Shown: positions 1 to 10,443 of the stretch, piece after piece
Position numbering within the stretch: position 1 is the first letter of the stretch
Layout: the number at the start of each line of letters is the position of its first letter
NCBI GenBank assembly: GCA_963762615.1
Contig: CAVXLG010000020.1
Location: 744,001 to 808,000 of the forward strand
Origin: PALSA-505 sp963762615
GTDB taxonomy: Bacteria; Actinomycetota; Actinomycetes; Streptosporangiales; Streptosporangiaceae
Reading direction: 5' to 3'
Length of the DNA stretch: 64,000 bases
Position numbers and translations under genes: made by a program
The notes under the pieces: generated by a model
Told to the model about the DNA's origin: nothing
Seen by the model: the letters and a program-made list of their open reading frames with translations, nothing else
Database searches by the model: none

Positions 1-36
1 CCGACGATCCCGGGCCGGCGGTCCCGGTGCAACGCC

Positions 37-2121
37 ATGGCGTGGCGGGCCGCCGCAGGTAATCGTGAACTTCGTGGCGGGGCCCCGGATAGCATGGCCT
101 GCGGCATGGGAGCAGCAGAGGACCGTCACCGGCCGGGTTTCCTCCCGGGCTCGCGGGCGCCGATCCCGGTAACAGAGGCGCCGGTCCCGGGCACGGAGGC
201 GCCGATCCCGGGCGCGCAGATGCCGGCCCCGGGCGCGGACACGCCGGCCCAGGCCGCGGCCGAGCCTGCCCCGCCAAGACCGGCCAACGCTGCCCCGCCA
301 AGACCGGCCAACGCTGGCTCGGCAAGACCCGCCGGGCCGTCCCCGGCAAGACCCGCCGGTCCGCGCGGCTTCCTGTCCCGCCCGGTCGTCGTTCACCTCA
401 CGGTGCTGGCCGGCTACATCGCCGCGGGCATCGCCGTGAGCTGGCCGCGGGCCAGCTACCTGGTGGATGGCCGACTGCCCAGGTTCAGGCGGGACACCAG
501 CTCCTACGTGTGGGACTTCTGGTGGGTGACCCGCCAGGTCGAGCACCTGTCCAACCCGTGGTTCACCCGTTCGCTCGCCGCCCCGGTGGGCGCCCAGCTC
601 GGGTTCCACTCCCTGATGCCGTTGCCCGGCCTGATCATGACGCCTATCACCGTGAGCTTCGGCGCGGCCGTCTCCTACAACCTGCTGTCGATCATCACCC
701 CGGGCCTGCTGTGTTACGCGATGTACCGGCTCGCCCGGCTCTGGGTGCCCTCCCAGGTCGGCGCCATCGCCGCCGGCGCGTTCTTCGGCCTGTCCTCGCT
801 GCTGGTCTATCAGAGCTGGTACCTGTTGAACCTGGCGATCGGCCCGCTGTTCATCCCGCTCGCGCTGGAAGCGGCGGTGCGGCTGCGCCGCAAGCCGGGC
901 TGGGGGCAGGGGGCCATTCTCGGCGTGATCATCGGCGCGTCGCTGCTGACCGACCAGGAGTCGACCATCCTGGTGGTCATCGCGACCGCGCTGGTCCTGC
1001 TGCCCTGGCTGGCCGTCCGCCCGGCCTGGGCGAAGCTCCGGTCGGTGGCGGTGACCGCGCTGGCCGCGGGCGTGGTCGCGAGCCCGCAGATCATCGCCAT
1101 GGCGCAGCAGGCGGCGGCCGACGGGCTGGGGTTGCCGCCCGGGCCGCTCGCCGTGGACTATGTCCAGTCGGGGGTCCGGCTGCCCGGGCTGTTCGCCCCG
1201 TCGCCGAGGATCGCCTCGTACGGCCTGCGCAGGCTGGCCTCGCTCTACTGGGACCATCCCACCTTCGACACGGTCGGGACGTTCGGCCTGGTACTGAGCA
1301 TCCTGGCCGTGTGCGGGCTCATCGTCTCCCGGCGGCGGGGCAATGCGTGGCTGCTCGCCCTGCTCTGGGCCGGCTGTTCCGCGCTGGCCGTCGGGTCCGT
1401 GCTGCGCATCGGGACCGCGACGTTCGTGCCTGATGCGGTGGTGTGGCACGGCGTGCGGCTGTCTGACGCGCTGCCGTTCAGCTGGTTCGTGCGGATCCCG
1501 GGCCTGGACAGCTTCCGTGAGGCCAGCCGGCTCACCCTGCTCGGCATGGTGCCCGCCGCGCTGCTGGCCGGCTCCGCGGTGCAATGGCTGGCCCGGCACG
1601 CGAAACTTGCGCTGGTGCCGGTCGCCGTGCTCGCGATACTCGAGGCCGGCTGGTCAGGCGGCCCGGGCTTTGGCACCATGCCCGCGGCGATGCCGGCCCT
1701 GGACCGGCCGATCGCCGCCGAACATTCGGCGTCGATCGTGGTCGACGTCCCGTTCGGGGTCAGGGGCGGACTCCCGGGGAACACTTACGGGTCGATATTC
1801 AGCTCGGAGGCGCAGGTGCTGGCGACCGACGACGGCCACCCCCGCGCCGTCGCCTACCTGGCCCGGGTGCCGTCCGCGACGCTCGCCGGGATCCGGGCCG
1901 AGTCGTTCTACGCCGGCCTGGTCAACGCGCAGCAGGCAGACCAGGACTTCTCCCCGGCGCAGCTGCGAGCGGCCGGGCTGAACGCGCGCCGGATGGACAT
2001 CGGCTGGGTGCTGGTCTGGCGGCGCAACAGCACGGTCCTCGGCTACCTGCGGGATACCGGCTTCCGGTTCGGCTATCGCGCGGACGGCGTGTCGGTGTAC
2101 CGGCCGGCCGGACGGCTATGA
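37..2121 (+). CDS. Polytopic membrane protein, GT-C glycosyltransferase-like
   Basis: A 694-residue protein predicted to sit in the cytoplasmic membrane. Residues 1 to about 110 are Pro/Ala-rich low-complexity sequence with short internal repeats. From about 115 to 550 there are many hydrophobic segments, and about 140 C-terminal residues are mainly soluble. Around residues 153-163 an Asp is followed by a Tyr/Trp-rich stretch (DTSSYVWDFWW). This resembles the first-loop acidic motif of GT-C fold lipid-sugar-dependent glycosyltransferases, so a role in extracytoplasmic glycan transfer is inferred, not shown. The start is uncertain: no clear ribosome site precedes position 37, and ATG codons at 94 and 106 are alternatives that shorten only the low-complexity tail. 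Its stop overlaps the next start (ATGA at 2118), so the two genes are probably translationally coupled. Confidence 0.7.
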   Translation: MAWRAAAGNRELRGGAPDSMACGMGAAEDRHRPGFLPGSRAPIPVTEAPVPGTEAPIPGAQMPAPGADTPAQAAAEPAPPRPANAAPPRPANAGSARPAGPSPARPAGPRGFLSRPVVVHLTVLAGYIAAGIAVSWPRASYLVDGRLPRFRRDTSSYVWDFWWVTRQVEHLSNPWFTRSLAAPVGAQLGFHSLMPLPGLIMTPITVSFGAAVSYNLLSIITPGLLCYAMYRLARLWVPSQVGAIAAGAFFGLSSLLVYQSWYLLNLAIGPLFIPLALEAAVRLRRKPGWGQGAILGVIIGASLLTDQESTILVVIATALVLLPWLAVRPAWAKLRSVAVTALAAGVVASPQIIAMAQQAAADGLGLPPGPLAVDYVQSGVRLPGLFAPSPRIASYGLRRLASLYWDHPTFDTVGTFGLVLSILAVCGLIVSRRRGNAWLLALLWAGCSALAVGSVLRIGTATFVPDAVVWHGVRLSDALPFSWFVRIPGLDSFREASRLTLLGMVPAALLAGSAVQWLARHAKLALVPVAVLAILEAGWSGGPGFGTMPAAMPALDRPIAAEHSASIVVDVPFGVRGGLPGNTYGSIFSSEAQVLATDDGHPRAVAYLARVPSATLAGIRAESFYAGLVNAQQADQDFSPAQLRAAGLNARRMDIGWVLVWRRNSTVLGYLRDTGFRFGYRADGVSVYRPAGRL

Positions 2122-3107
2122 CAGGTGGCCAGGTACGGGCAGCGGCGCGGCGGATCGGCCCGTTCATCCGGTGCACGCCCGTGTTCACGGTGGTCATCGA
2201 TGGTCGCCCGGTCACGCTGAAGCTCGAGCACCTGCAGCTGACCGGCTCGTTCAAGATCCGGGGGGCGCTGAACGCGCTCCTGACGGGGCCGCCCACTGAG
2301 CGGGTGATCACTGCGTCCGGCGGCAACCACGGGCTCGGGGTGGCTGCCGCCGCCCGCCTGCTCGGCATCACGGCGACCGTGTTCGTCCCGGAGAACGTGC
2401 CGCCGGCGAAGGAGCGGCGGATCGTCGCGGCGGGCGCGGAGGTCATCCGCGAGGGCGTGCGCTACGCGGACGCCGAGCAGGCCGCCCGGCGGCTGGCCGG
2501 CCGCGCCGGCGCCCGCTACCTGCACGCCTACGACGATGCCGCAGTGATCGCCGGCCAGGGTACGGTCGGGCTCGAGGTGGCAGCGCAGGCCGCGGACTGC
2601 GACACGGTGGCCGTGGCGGTCGGCGGCGGCGGCCTGATCGCCGGCGTGTCCGTGGCCGCCGGCCGAACGGTCGTCGGCGTGGAGCCTGAGGGCTGCCAGG
2701 CGCTGCACGCGGCGGTGGCTGCCGGCCGGCCGGTCGATGTGCCGATCGACTCCGTGGCCGCATCGGCCCTCGGCGCTACCCAGGTCGGGGCCGCCCCGTT
2801 CGCCGTGCTGCGCGATGCCGTGCTGCGCGCCGCCGCCTCGCGGTCCTGCGGCCCGGAGCCTGCCGGGCGGCCCGCTGCGGCGCTGCGGCTCGCGCTGGTC
2901 AGCGACGCGGAGATCCTGGCCGCCCGGGACCGCCTGTGGGAGGAATTCCGGCTGTCCGTCGAGCCCGCGGCCGCCGCCGTGTTCGCCGCCTGGCTGGGCG
3001 GCCGGGTGCCCGGCGAGCACCCCTGCCTGGTACTGTGCGGCGCGAACGACGACTGGACGCCGGGTCAGGCCACGGACAAGATGCCGGGTCAGGCCACAGA
3101 CGAGTAG
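2118..3107 (+). CDS. PLP-dependent serine/threonine dehydratase-like enzyme
   Basis: A 329-residue fold-type II PLP enzyme, probably a cytoplasmic L-threonine or L-serine ammonia-lyase or a racemase of the same family. The PLP-binding lysine is in TGSFKIRGA near residue 50. The Ser/Asn substrate loop reads ASGGNHG near 76, and the phosphate-binding glycine loop reads VGGGGLIAG near 175. The protein is the length of a catalytic domain alone, with no ACT regulatory domain. The tail ends in a duplicated GQATD motif encoded by a short DNA repeat. Translation starts at the ATG inside the ATGA overlap with the membrane protein. The 3' end overlaps the convergent helicase gene by 19 bases. The substrate cannot be decided from sequence. 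Confidence 0.8.
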   Translation: MTGGQVRAAARRIGPFIRCTPVFTVVIDGRPVTLKLEHLQLTGSFKIRGALNALLTGPPTERVITASGGNHGLGVAAAARLLGITATVFVPENVPPAKERRIVAAGAEVIREGVRYADAEQAARRLAGRAGARYLHAYDDAAVIAGQGTVGLEVAAQAADCDTVAVAVGGGGLIAGVSVAAGRTVVGVEPEGCQALHAAVAAGRPVDVPIDSVAASALGATQVGAAPFAVLRDAVLRAAASRSCGPEPAGRPAAALRLALVSDAEILAARDRLWEEFRLSVEPAAAAVFAAWLGGRVPGEHPCLVLCGANDDWTPGQATDKMPGQATDE

Positions 3108-5786
3108 GCGACCACGCCCCGGCGCATCGACTCGGCGGCCGACCGGGCCACCGCTGCCACGCTCACGTCCGGGGCCGCCGCGACCTGGTCGAGCAGGTCT
3201 ATCACCTGCTTCACCCAGCGCACGAAATCGCCGGGCGCCAGGGCGGGGTCGTCGTCGAGCACATCCTGCAGCGCGTGCCCGCGCGCCCACCGGTAGGCAG
3301 TCCAGGCGAAGCCGAGATCAGGCTCGCGCAGGAACGAGAGCCCGTTGTCGGTTTCCAGCTGGTCCAGCTCACCCCAGACCCGGACCATGGAGGTGAGCAC
3401 CTCGCGGACCCGGCCCGGGGGCAGCCGCGGCGGGCTCGCGTCGTCGGCCTGGCGCGACTCGAACGATAGCGCGGACACGCACGCGGCCAGTTCCGGCGGG
3501 GACAGGCCGTCCCACAGCCCGCGGCGCAGGCATTCGGCGGCCACCAGGTCAAGCTCGGTGTACAGGCCGGCCAGCAGCCGGCCGCTCGGCGGTCACCGTA
3601 TCGTCGTGCAGGTAGCCGAGCCGGTCAAGCACGGCGCAGACCTGCCCGAAGGTGCGGGCGATGACGTGGGTCCGGCCTGCCACCCGGCGCTCCAGGCCCT
3701 CCACCTCGCGCAGCAGCCTGCGGTACCGCTCCGCCTCGCGGACATGCTGCTCGCGGTCTGGGCAGGCGTGGCACGGGTGGTCGCGGAGCATCCGCCGCAG
3801 CGCGGCCAGCTCGGCGTCGTCCTCGTGATCCGTCGCCCGCCGCGGCCTGCCCAGCTCTCGCCCGGCCAGCCTGTCCCGGACCGTGACGGACAGGTCCCGG
3901 CGATGCTTCGGCGACCGCTCGCTGAACCAGGCCGGCACCCGGATCCGGTCGACGGGCTGGACCGGGCCGCTGAAGTCGGCCGCGGTCAGCCGCCTGACCT
4001 GCCTGCCCGCGGTGAGCACGATGAGGATTCCGGCGGGCCGCTGTTCCAGCACCACGGCGGTCCCGGCGCGCCTGCCTGCGGTCACCTGGATGATGTCGCC
4101 GCGGCGCAGCGTCTCCAGCGAGCGCGCCGTGTCCGCGCGCCGCACCGCCGACCGCTGCCGGGCCAGCCGGCCCTCGCGCTCGGACAGCTCCACGCGGATC
4201 CGCGCGTACTCGGCGGCGTCCCCGCGATCGCAGCTCATCCCGGCGGCGATCCGGTCCAGCTCCTCGCGCCCGCGCCGGATCTGGCGGGCCAGCCCTACCA
4301 CCGCCCGGTCCGCCTGGAACTGCGCGAACGAGGACTCCAGCAGCGCGGCCGCCCTGGCCCGGCCGAACTGTCCGGTGAGGTTCACGGCCATGTTGTAGGA
4401 GGGCCGGAAGCTTGAGGTCAGCTGGTAGGTCCGCGTCCCGGCCAGGCCGGCCACCGCGACCGGGTCCACGCCCGGCTGCCAGAGCACCACGGCATGCCCC
4501 TCGACGTCGATCCCGCGACGGCCGGCCCGGCCGGTCAGCTGGGTGTACTCACCGGGGGTCAGGTTGGCGTGCGTCTCCCCGTTCCACTTGTCCAGCCGCT
4601 CGATGACCACGGTCCTGGCCGGCATGTTGATGCCGAGGGCCAGCGTCTCGGTGGCGAACACGGCGCGGATCAGGCCGGCCTCGAAGAGCTCCTCGACCAC
4701 CTCCTTGAAGGTGGGCAGCAGGCCGGCGTGATGCGCGGCGATCCCCCGCTGCAGGCCAGCCAGCCACTCGCCGTAACCGATCACGCGCAGGTCCTCGTCG
4801 GGGATGTCCGCTGTCCGCCGCTCGGCCAGATCCGCGATCTCCGCGGACTCCTCCGGCGTGGTCAGCCGCAGCCCGGCGGCCACGCACTGGGCCGCCGCGG
4901 CGTCGCACCCGGCGCGGCTGAAGATGAACGTGATCGCCGGCAGCAGGCCGGCCCGGTCCAGGCGCTCGATCACCTCGGGGCGCCGGGGCACGCTGAACCG
5001 GCGCGGCCGGCGGCCGCCCCTGGCCGGCCGGCCCGGGGCCTTGCGCGCCGCCCATTCATCGCGCTGGGCGATCCGGATCAGCTCCGGATTGACCCGGTTC
5101 TCGCCCTCGGTCCCGGTGAACAGGTCATACAGGCGCCCGCCGGCCAGCATGTGCTGCCAGAGCGGCACCGGCCGGTGCTCGTCCACGATCACCGCGGTGC
5201 CGCCGCGCACCTGATCCAGCCACTCGCCGAACTCCTCGGCGTTGCTCACCGTGGCCGACAGGGCCACCACCTGCACCGAGTCAGGCAGGTGGATGATCAC
5301 TTCCTCCCACACCGCGCCGCGGAACCGGTCCGCCAGGTAATGCACCTCATCCAGCACCACGTAGCCGAGGCCGGCCAGCGTGCCCGAGCCCGCGTACAGC
5401 ATGTTCCGCAGCACCTCGGTCGTCATCACGACCACCGGCGCCTCGCCGTTCACGCTGTTGTCGCCGGTCAGCAGGCCGACCGAATCCGGCCCGTACCTGC
5501 GGACCAGATCCGCGTACTTCTGGTTGGACAGCGCCTTGATCGGGGTGGTGTAGAAGCACTTGCGCCCGCTGGCCAGCGCCAGGTGCACGGCGAACTCGCC
5601 GACCACCGTCTTGCCCGAGCCGGTCGGGGCCGCGACCAGCACGCCGCGGCCGCCGCTCAGCGCCTCGCACGCCTCGATCTGGAACTCATCGAACGTGAAG
5701 TCGTAAAGCGACTGGAAGGCGGTCAGCCCGGCCGGGCGCGCGCGGAACGCCGCATACCGCTGCGCCGGGCTCGCCGGAAGCGTCAT
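3089..5786 (-). CDS. helY: HelY/Ski2-like DEAD/DEAH-box RNA helicase (frameshifted)
   Basis: A large superfamily-2 helicase of the Ski2/Mtr4 group, expected to act in RNA processing or decay. The main frame (5786 down to 3549, 745 residues) has Walker A APTGSGKT near residue 55, a DEVH box and a helicase C-terminal domain with the TGRAGRRG motif. The C-terminal DSHCT domain continues in another frame (3544 down to 3089), with the typical LSPPELAACVSAL stretch. The reading frame breaks near 3583. Removing one C restores a continuous protein running from the VTAE region into LAGLYTELDLVAAEC. I therefore treat this as one intact gene with a one-base assembly insertion. It lies downstream of tatC, the conserved actinobacterial order. 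Confidence 0.88.
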
Positions 5787-5816
5787 GGGTAAAGGTTAGG
5801 CGCAGGGCGAGCAGCC

Positions 5817-6720
5817 CTAGTCCACCATGTCGTCGAAGTCGAGCGGCGCGGGCTCGTCGTCACGCAGGCCGGCGTAGGGATCCGGCCGCCGGGCCAGCTG
5901 CCGGTCGTGCGCCCACACGATGACCTCGGCGACCTCGACCAGGATCACGCAGGGCGCGGCGAGCAGCAGCATGGTGAGCGGATCCGGGCTCGGCGTGGCG
6001 ATCCCGGCGAACACGAACACCGCGAAGATCATCACCCGCCGCCACTTCCTGAACCGGGCGTGGGTCAGGACACGGGCGTAGTTGAGCAGGACCAGCGCGA
6101 GCGGCAGCTCGAAGGTGAGGCCGAAGCCCGAGGATCATGGCCAGGAAGTAGCCGAGGTAGGTGCTGATGCTCGGCAGCACGAGGGTTCCGTGCGGGGCGA
6201 GCCCGAGCAGGAACCGCAGGCCACGGTCCATCACGAGGTAGGCCAGCCCGGCCCCGATCAGGAACAGCGGGACCGCGGCGAACACGAACCCGTAGGTCCA
6301 GCGCTTCTCCCGGGCGTAGAGACCGGGGGCGATGAACGCCCAGAGCTGGTAGAGCCAGACCGGGGACGTGACGATGAGCCCGAAGAAGAACGCGACCTCG
6401 ACCCGCAGCGTGAACGGGTCGAAGATCCCGGTGACCACCAGCTGGTCGCCGAGCACCCGGTGGCAGCCGGTATGCCCGTTGAGGGTGGCCGCGCAGAACG
6501 GGTGCTCCATGAACCGCCACACCCGGTCGAAGACCCACGGGATCAGCCCGACAGCCGTTCCGAGCACGATCGCCAGCAGCGCCTTGATGACCCGGGACCG
6601 CAGCTCACGGAGGTGATCCATGAGCGGCATCCGGCCGTCCGGGTTGGCCTCCTTGTGCACGGCGAGCATCCGGCCGCCGAGCACCCGCGCGCCGGTGATC
6701 GTGTCGGGCAGCTTCGCCAT
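5817..6720 (-). CDS. tatC: Sec-independent translocase subunit TatC (frameshifted)
   Basis: Multi-spanning membrane receptor of the twin-arginine translocon, which recognises Tat signal peptides and exports folded proteins with TatA. The N-terminal half shows the conserved DHLRELRSR cytoplasmic segment, followed by several membrane spans up to GYFLAMILG. There the frame breaks in a GGG run near 6130. The last 72 residues (FVFAGIATPSPDP, an Ile/Val-rich span and a polar tail ending in DDMVD) continue in another frame. Deleting one G restores ILGFGLTFELPLALVLLNYARVLTHARF. The gene is therefore judged intact, and the break an assembly error. The start used gives a 30-residue lead before the family's usual N terminus; the ATG at MPLMDHL is an alternative. 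Confidence 0.9.
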
Positions 6721-6739
6721 GGCCGGGTGGCGGCCGGGC

Positions 6740-7054
6740 TCAGCTGGCCTGGTGCGTCTGCTGAGCGTCGGTCGCCGGCGACTGCTTGCGCAGCTCGTCC
6801 AGCTGCTCCTGCAGCTTGTCCACCTGCTGCTGCTGCGTGATCGCGGCAGGCGCCGGCTGCGCCGCCGCGGTGTGCACGGTAGCTTCGCTGGGCTCCTCGT
6901 CCTCGTGCAGGCTGCTGACCTCGGTCTTGAGGATGCGCATCGACTTGCCGAGGGACCGTGCGGCATCGGGCAGCTTGCGCGACCCGAACAGCACGAGGAT
7001 CACCACGGCCAGGATGAGCACCTTCCACGGGCTGTCGAACAGGTCGCCTATCAT
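6740..7054 (-). CDS. tatA: Twin-arginine translocase subunit TatA
   Basis: A 104-residue single-span protein that forms the Tat pore. Residues 5 to 23 form the N-terminal transmembrane helix. It is followed by the FGSRKLPDAARSLGKSMRILK hinge and amphipathic helix that define the TatA/E family, with the conserved Phe-Gly. The C terminus is a polar, Gln-rich tail with a likely short coiled coil (about residues 75-93). A GAGGG-like ribosome site precedes the ATG. It sits 19 bases upstream of tatC and directly downstream of the pafBC pair, as in mycobacteria. The Tat-signal protein at 20911 in this window is a plausible cargo. Confidence 0.93.
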   Translation of the reverse strand: MIGDLFDSPWKVLILAVVILVLFGSRKLPDAARSLGKSMRILKTEVSSLHEDEEPSEATVHTAAAQPAPAAITQQQQVDKLQEQLDELRKQSPATDAQQTHQAS

Positions 7055-7226
7055 CTCGGCCCTCTTCAGCGGGGATACGTCCCCGCGCGGTTGGGGTTTC
7101 CTCCGGCCGATTGTACAGTCCTGGCCGGCGTACGCAGCGGCGCGATCGTCGCGGTGTGATGGCCGCCAGCTGACATTCGCACGCCGGGCGGATCCGGTTC
7201 ACCGCGCCCGCCGGTCTGCTGGCCGG

Positions 7227-8192
7227 CTAGGACGCGTACTGGGCCAGCGCGGCGGCCGCATCCTCGCCGACCTGGGCGGCGAGTTCGGCGGGGCCGATGA
7301 CCCGGCCGTCCTCGCCCAGCCGCAGGGCGAGCCTGCGCACCCAGCGCGTATCCGGCGTGCGCAGCGTGACGCGCAGTTCATCGCCGTTTCGCTGCACGCT
7401 CTCGCACGGGTAGTACTCGGCGACCCAGTGCCCGCCCGGCCGCAGCTCGAGCTGGACGTTGACGTCCTCCGGGGACGGCCGGAACAGTCCACCGTCCACG
7501 TCCACCGGCTCGGCGTCGGCCGGCACCGCGGCCGGCACGTCGAGCACCTGCATGCCCAGCACCCGGTCCAGCCGGAACAGGCGCACCCCCTCGGCCCGGC
7601 GGCACCAGCCCTCCAGGTAGGTGCGGCCCTCCACCACGAGCAGCCGCATCGGATCGACGTCCCGCTCGGTGGCCTCGTCCCGGCCCGGCACGTAGTAGCG
7701 CAGGTGGATCCGCTGGCGCCGCTCGATGGCTTCCTGGATCTGGGCGAGGACGTCGTCGGCGCGGCCCTTGTCCACCTGCACCTGGACTTGCGCGCTGACC
7801 GCGGCGGCCTCCCCCGCCGCCGCCTCCAGCTTCGCGATCGTCCGGCTGACCGCCGAGGATTCGGCCGGGGCCACCTCGACGAGCATCCGCAGCGCGACCA
7901 GCAGCGCGCTTGCCTCGTCCACGCCGAGCCGCAGCGGCCGGGCGATCGACTCGGCCTCGCTGACCACTATCTCGCCGCCCTCGTAGGACAGGTCGATCGG
8001 GCAGTACGGGTCGGGCGCGCGCAGCTCGACGCACCACAGCATGTTCAGGTCATCGACCAGCTCACGCTCGGTCACGCCGAACGCGGCCGCGGTCTCGGCC
8101 AGGCCCACCACGTTCCTGCTGACCACGTACGGGACCAGAGCCAGCAGCCGCTGCAGCCGCTGAGTGCCGGTCTGGGCGGCGGAGCCGGTCAC
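7227..8192 (-). CDS. pafC: WYL-domain transcriptional activator PafC
   Basis: A 321-residue protein with an N-terminal winged helix-turn-helix (about residues 8-75), a middle WYL domain and a C-terminal WCX extension. In mycobacteria PafB and PafC act together as a DNA-binding complex. It switches on most DNA-damage genes independently of RecA/LexA and is thought to sense a single-stranded DNA ligand through WYL. The GTG start lies inside the pafB stop (GTGA overlap), so the two proteins are made in stoichiometric coupling. The gene is divergent in sequence from pafB but parallel in domain order. A perfect match to the PafBC promoter lies in this window at 43630. Confidence 0.9.
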   Translation of the reverse strand: MTGSAAQTGTQRLQRLLALVPYVVSRNVVGLAETAAAFGVTERELVDDLNMLWCVELRAPDPYCPIDLSYEGGEIVVSEAESIARPLRLGVDEASALLVALRMLVEVAPAESSAVSRTIAKLEAAAGEAAAVSAQVQVQVDKGRADDVLAQIQEAIERRQRIHLRYYVPGRDEATERDVDPMRLLVVEGRTYLEGWCRRAEGVRLFRLDRVLGMQVLDVPAAVPADAEPVDVDGGLFRPSPEDVNVQLELRPGGHWVAEYYPCESVQRNGDELRVTLRTPDTRWVRRLALRLGEDGRVIGPAELAAQVGEDAAAALAQYAS

Positions 8193-9139
8193 TGCGGTAC
8201 CCCTTTCAGCCGCCGGATCACGGCCTCGCGCAGGTCAGGCGGGTCCAGGGCGATCACGTCCGCGCCGAAGGAGGCGAGGTAATCGGCGTGCCAGCCGAGG
8301 TCGTGGAACAGGACCTGCACTTCGTCCCACCCGTCGCTGTCGGGCCGCTCGGCCAGCGCCCCGCGGCGCAGCCCGTGCCCGGCCCCGGTCCGCACCCGCA
8401 GCGTGGCCGTGCGGTGCGCGGGCGGGCTCGAGTCCCAGTCCCTGACCAGCTCCCGGACGTCGGTGCCCTGCGGTACCACGACGCTGCCCGGCGGCCCGCT
8501 GAACGACACCGCCCCCTCGATCCTGCTGAGCCTGAACACCCGGACGGCCTCCCGGACGGTGTCATACCCCGCCACGTACCAGCGGCCGTGCCGGTTCACC
8601 ACCCCCCACGGCTGCAGCGTGCGCTGCTGCGGCGCGGTCCGGCCCGCGGCGCGGTAGGCGAACGAGACCGGGCGCCGTTCCATCACCGCCTCCCACAGGG
8701 GGCCGAACGCGGCTTCGCCGGTGTGGACTCTCGGTTCTATGCCGGCCTGCGTGTTGTCCTCGGCGTCGATCCCGGCCGCCCGCAGCTTCAGCAGCGCCCC
8801 GGCCGCGGCTCCGGCCAGCTCGGCCCGCCGCCACACCCGGGCGGCCAGGCCGAGCACGGCCGCCTCGTCCGGCTCGAAGGTGATCTCCGGCAGCTCGTAG
8901 GCCTGGCGGCGGATCCGGTAGCCGGCCTCCTCGTCCCCGGGCGAGGAGAGGTCGGTCTCCAGCGGGATCCCGAGCTCGCGCAGTTCCTCCTTGTCCCGCT
9001 CGAACATCCGCTTGAACGCCTCGAACGAGTCCGGGTAGCCGGGAACGGCCTCGCGGATCTGAGCCGCGGTCAGGGCACGCCGCGTTGACAGCAGGCAGAC
9101 CACCAGGCTGAGCAGCCTCTCCGTCTTCCGCCGCGACAT
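8189..9139 (-). CDS. pafB: WYL-domain transcriptional activator PafB
   Basis: A 316-residue partner of PafC. The N terminus (SRRKTERLLSLVVCLLST) begins the winged-helix domain typical of PafB. The WYL domain follows near residues 140-215 (FAYRAAGRTAPQQR, then WYVAGYDTVREAVRVFRLSRI), and the C-terminal WCX domain completes the family architecture. In Mycobacterium this pair is co-transcribed with pafA, but here pafA lies about 17 kb away and the upstream neighbour is a divergently transcribed DUF3866 gene. The 103-base gap between the two divergent genes must hold both promoters. A minus-strand TAGACA near 9174 is a candidate -10, but I see no strong -35. Confidence 0.9.
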   Translation of the reverse strand: MSRRKTERLLSLVVCLLSTRRALTAAQIREAVPGYPDSFEAFKRMFERDKEELRELGIPLETDLSSPGDEEAGYRIRRQAYELPEITFEPDEAAVLGLAARVWRRAELAGAAAGALLKLRAAGIDAEDNTQAGIEPRVHTGEAAFGPLWEAVMERRPVSFAYRAAGRTAPQQRTLQPWGVVNRHGRWYVAGYDTVREAVRVFRLSRIEGAVSFSGPPGSVVVPQGTDVRELVRDWDSSPPAHRTATLRVRTGAGHGLRRGALAERPDSDGWDEVQVLFHDLGWHADYLASFGADVIALDPPDLREAVIRRLKGVPQ

Positions 9140-9242
9140 CGCCGTCCCTCTCCGCAGCCCCTTGCGCAGTATTGTCTATCTCCTGCGCCGCCGCGCCGGA
9201 TCGGGGCAGCGCCGGCCCGCTTCTGACGCTACCCTGCCAGGG

Positions 9243-10385
9243 GTGATCAGGTGGCGTGATGGCGTGGTCACCGGGGTGCGCCGGCAGTGGCCCGGAGCGG
9301 TCGAGCTGGATGTGACGACATCCGGCGGCGAGGCCTGCCGCGCGCTCGCCTACCCGGCCCTCACCGGCCGGCCCGAGCCGGGCGACCGGGTGCTGCTGAA
9401 CACCACCGCCCTGGCCCTCGGCCTGGGCACCGGAGGCTACGCCTTCGTCGTGGCCATCCCGGACCGGCTGCCGCCCGACCCGCCCGGCACCGGCGACGAC
9501 ATCTCGCCTCGCGCCGGGGCCTCGCCGGGTCGCGGGCACCTGGTCAAGGCGCGCTACACACCGCTGCAGGCGACCGTGCTCGGCGTCGACGAGCAGGACT
9601 CGCCGTACCACGAGGTGCTGAGGGACGCCGATGACCTCGGCGCGATGCCCGTGGTGGTCGCGGACCTGCATTCGGCGCTGCCCGCCGTGCTCGCGGGCGC
9701 CCGGGAGCCGGCGCCGCCGGCCGTGGGTGCCCGCGGCACGGCTCCGCGCGCCGTCTACGTGATGCAGGACGGCGGCGCGCTTCCTGCCTGGTTCTCCCGT
9801 ACCTGTGCCGGGCTGCGGGAAGCGGGCTGGCTGGCCGGCACGATCACCGTCGGCCAGGCGTTCGGCGGTGACCTGGAGGCGGTAACGCTGCACACCGGGC
9901 TGCTGGCCGCGCGGCACGTCCTGGCGGCGGACCTGGCCGTGGTGGCGCAGGGCCCCGGCAACCTCGGCACCGGAACCCGCTGGGGATTCTCCGGCGTCGC
10001 CTGCGGCGAGGCGGTCAACGCCGCCGCGGTCCTGAACGGCCGCCCGGTGGCCTCACTGCGGGTGAGCGAGGCCGACGCGCGGGACCGGCACCGCGGTATC
10101 TCGCACCACAGCCTGACCGCCTACGGCCGGGTCGCGCTGGCCCGGGCAGACGTGGTGGTACCCGAACTGCCCGGCGAATTGGGGGCGCGCGTGGCCGCGC
10201 AGGCCGCTCCGCTCGGGCACCGGCACCGCCTGGTGCGGGTGCCGGTAGCCGGGCTGCACGAGGCGCTGCGGACTACCCCGGTGCAGCTGTCCACGATGGG
10301 CCGCGGGCTCGAGCAGGATCTGGCCTATTTCCTGGCGGCCGCGGCGGCGGGCCGGCACGCGGCGGCATTGCTGCGCACTCCCTGA
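9243..10385 (+). CDS. DUF3866 family protein
   Basis: A protein of about 380 residues matching the actinobacterial DUF3866 family, whose function is unknown. It opens with VIRWRDGVVTGVRRQWPGAV, the usual family N terminus. This is why the GTG at 9243 is preferred over an upstream in-frame start at 9162. Gly-rich loops such as GQAFGGDLEAVTLHTGLLAA and VAQGPGNLGTGTRWGFSG are visible in the second half, and near the C terminus the protein contains HRGISHHSLTAYGRV. No signal peptide or membrane span is evident, so it is probably cytoplasmic. It is transcribed away from pafB. Confidence 0.75.
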   Translation: MIRWRDGVVTGVRRQWPGAVELDVTTSGGEACRALAYPALTGRPEPGDRVLLNTTALALGLGTGGYAFVVAIPDRLPPDPPGTGDDISPRAGASPGRGHLVKARYTPLQATVLGVDEQDSPYHEVLRDADDLGAMPVVVADLHSALPAVLAGAREPAPPAVGARGTAPRAVYVMQDGGALPAWFSRTCAGLREAGWLAGTITVGQAFGGDLEAVTLHTGLLAARHVLAADLAVVAQGPGNLGTGTRWGFSGVACGEAVNAAAVLNGRPVASLRVSEADARDRHRGISHHSLTAYGRVALARADVVVPELPGELGARVAAQAAPLGHRHRLVRVPVAGLHEALRTTPVQLSTMGRGLEQDLAYFLAAAAAGRHAAALLRTP

Positions 10386-10443
10386 CCGCGCAGGCAGCAA
10401 GATCGCACGTTCCTGCCTCGTGGCATCTGGTCCGCAATGGCCC

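Noticed and set aside
3089..5786. True pseudogenisation of helY
   Set aside because: Both sides of the break remain well conserved and one base restores the frame, as in many other genes of the window.
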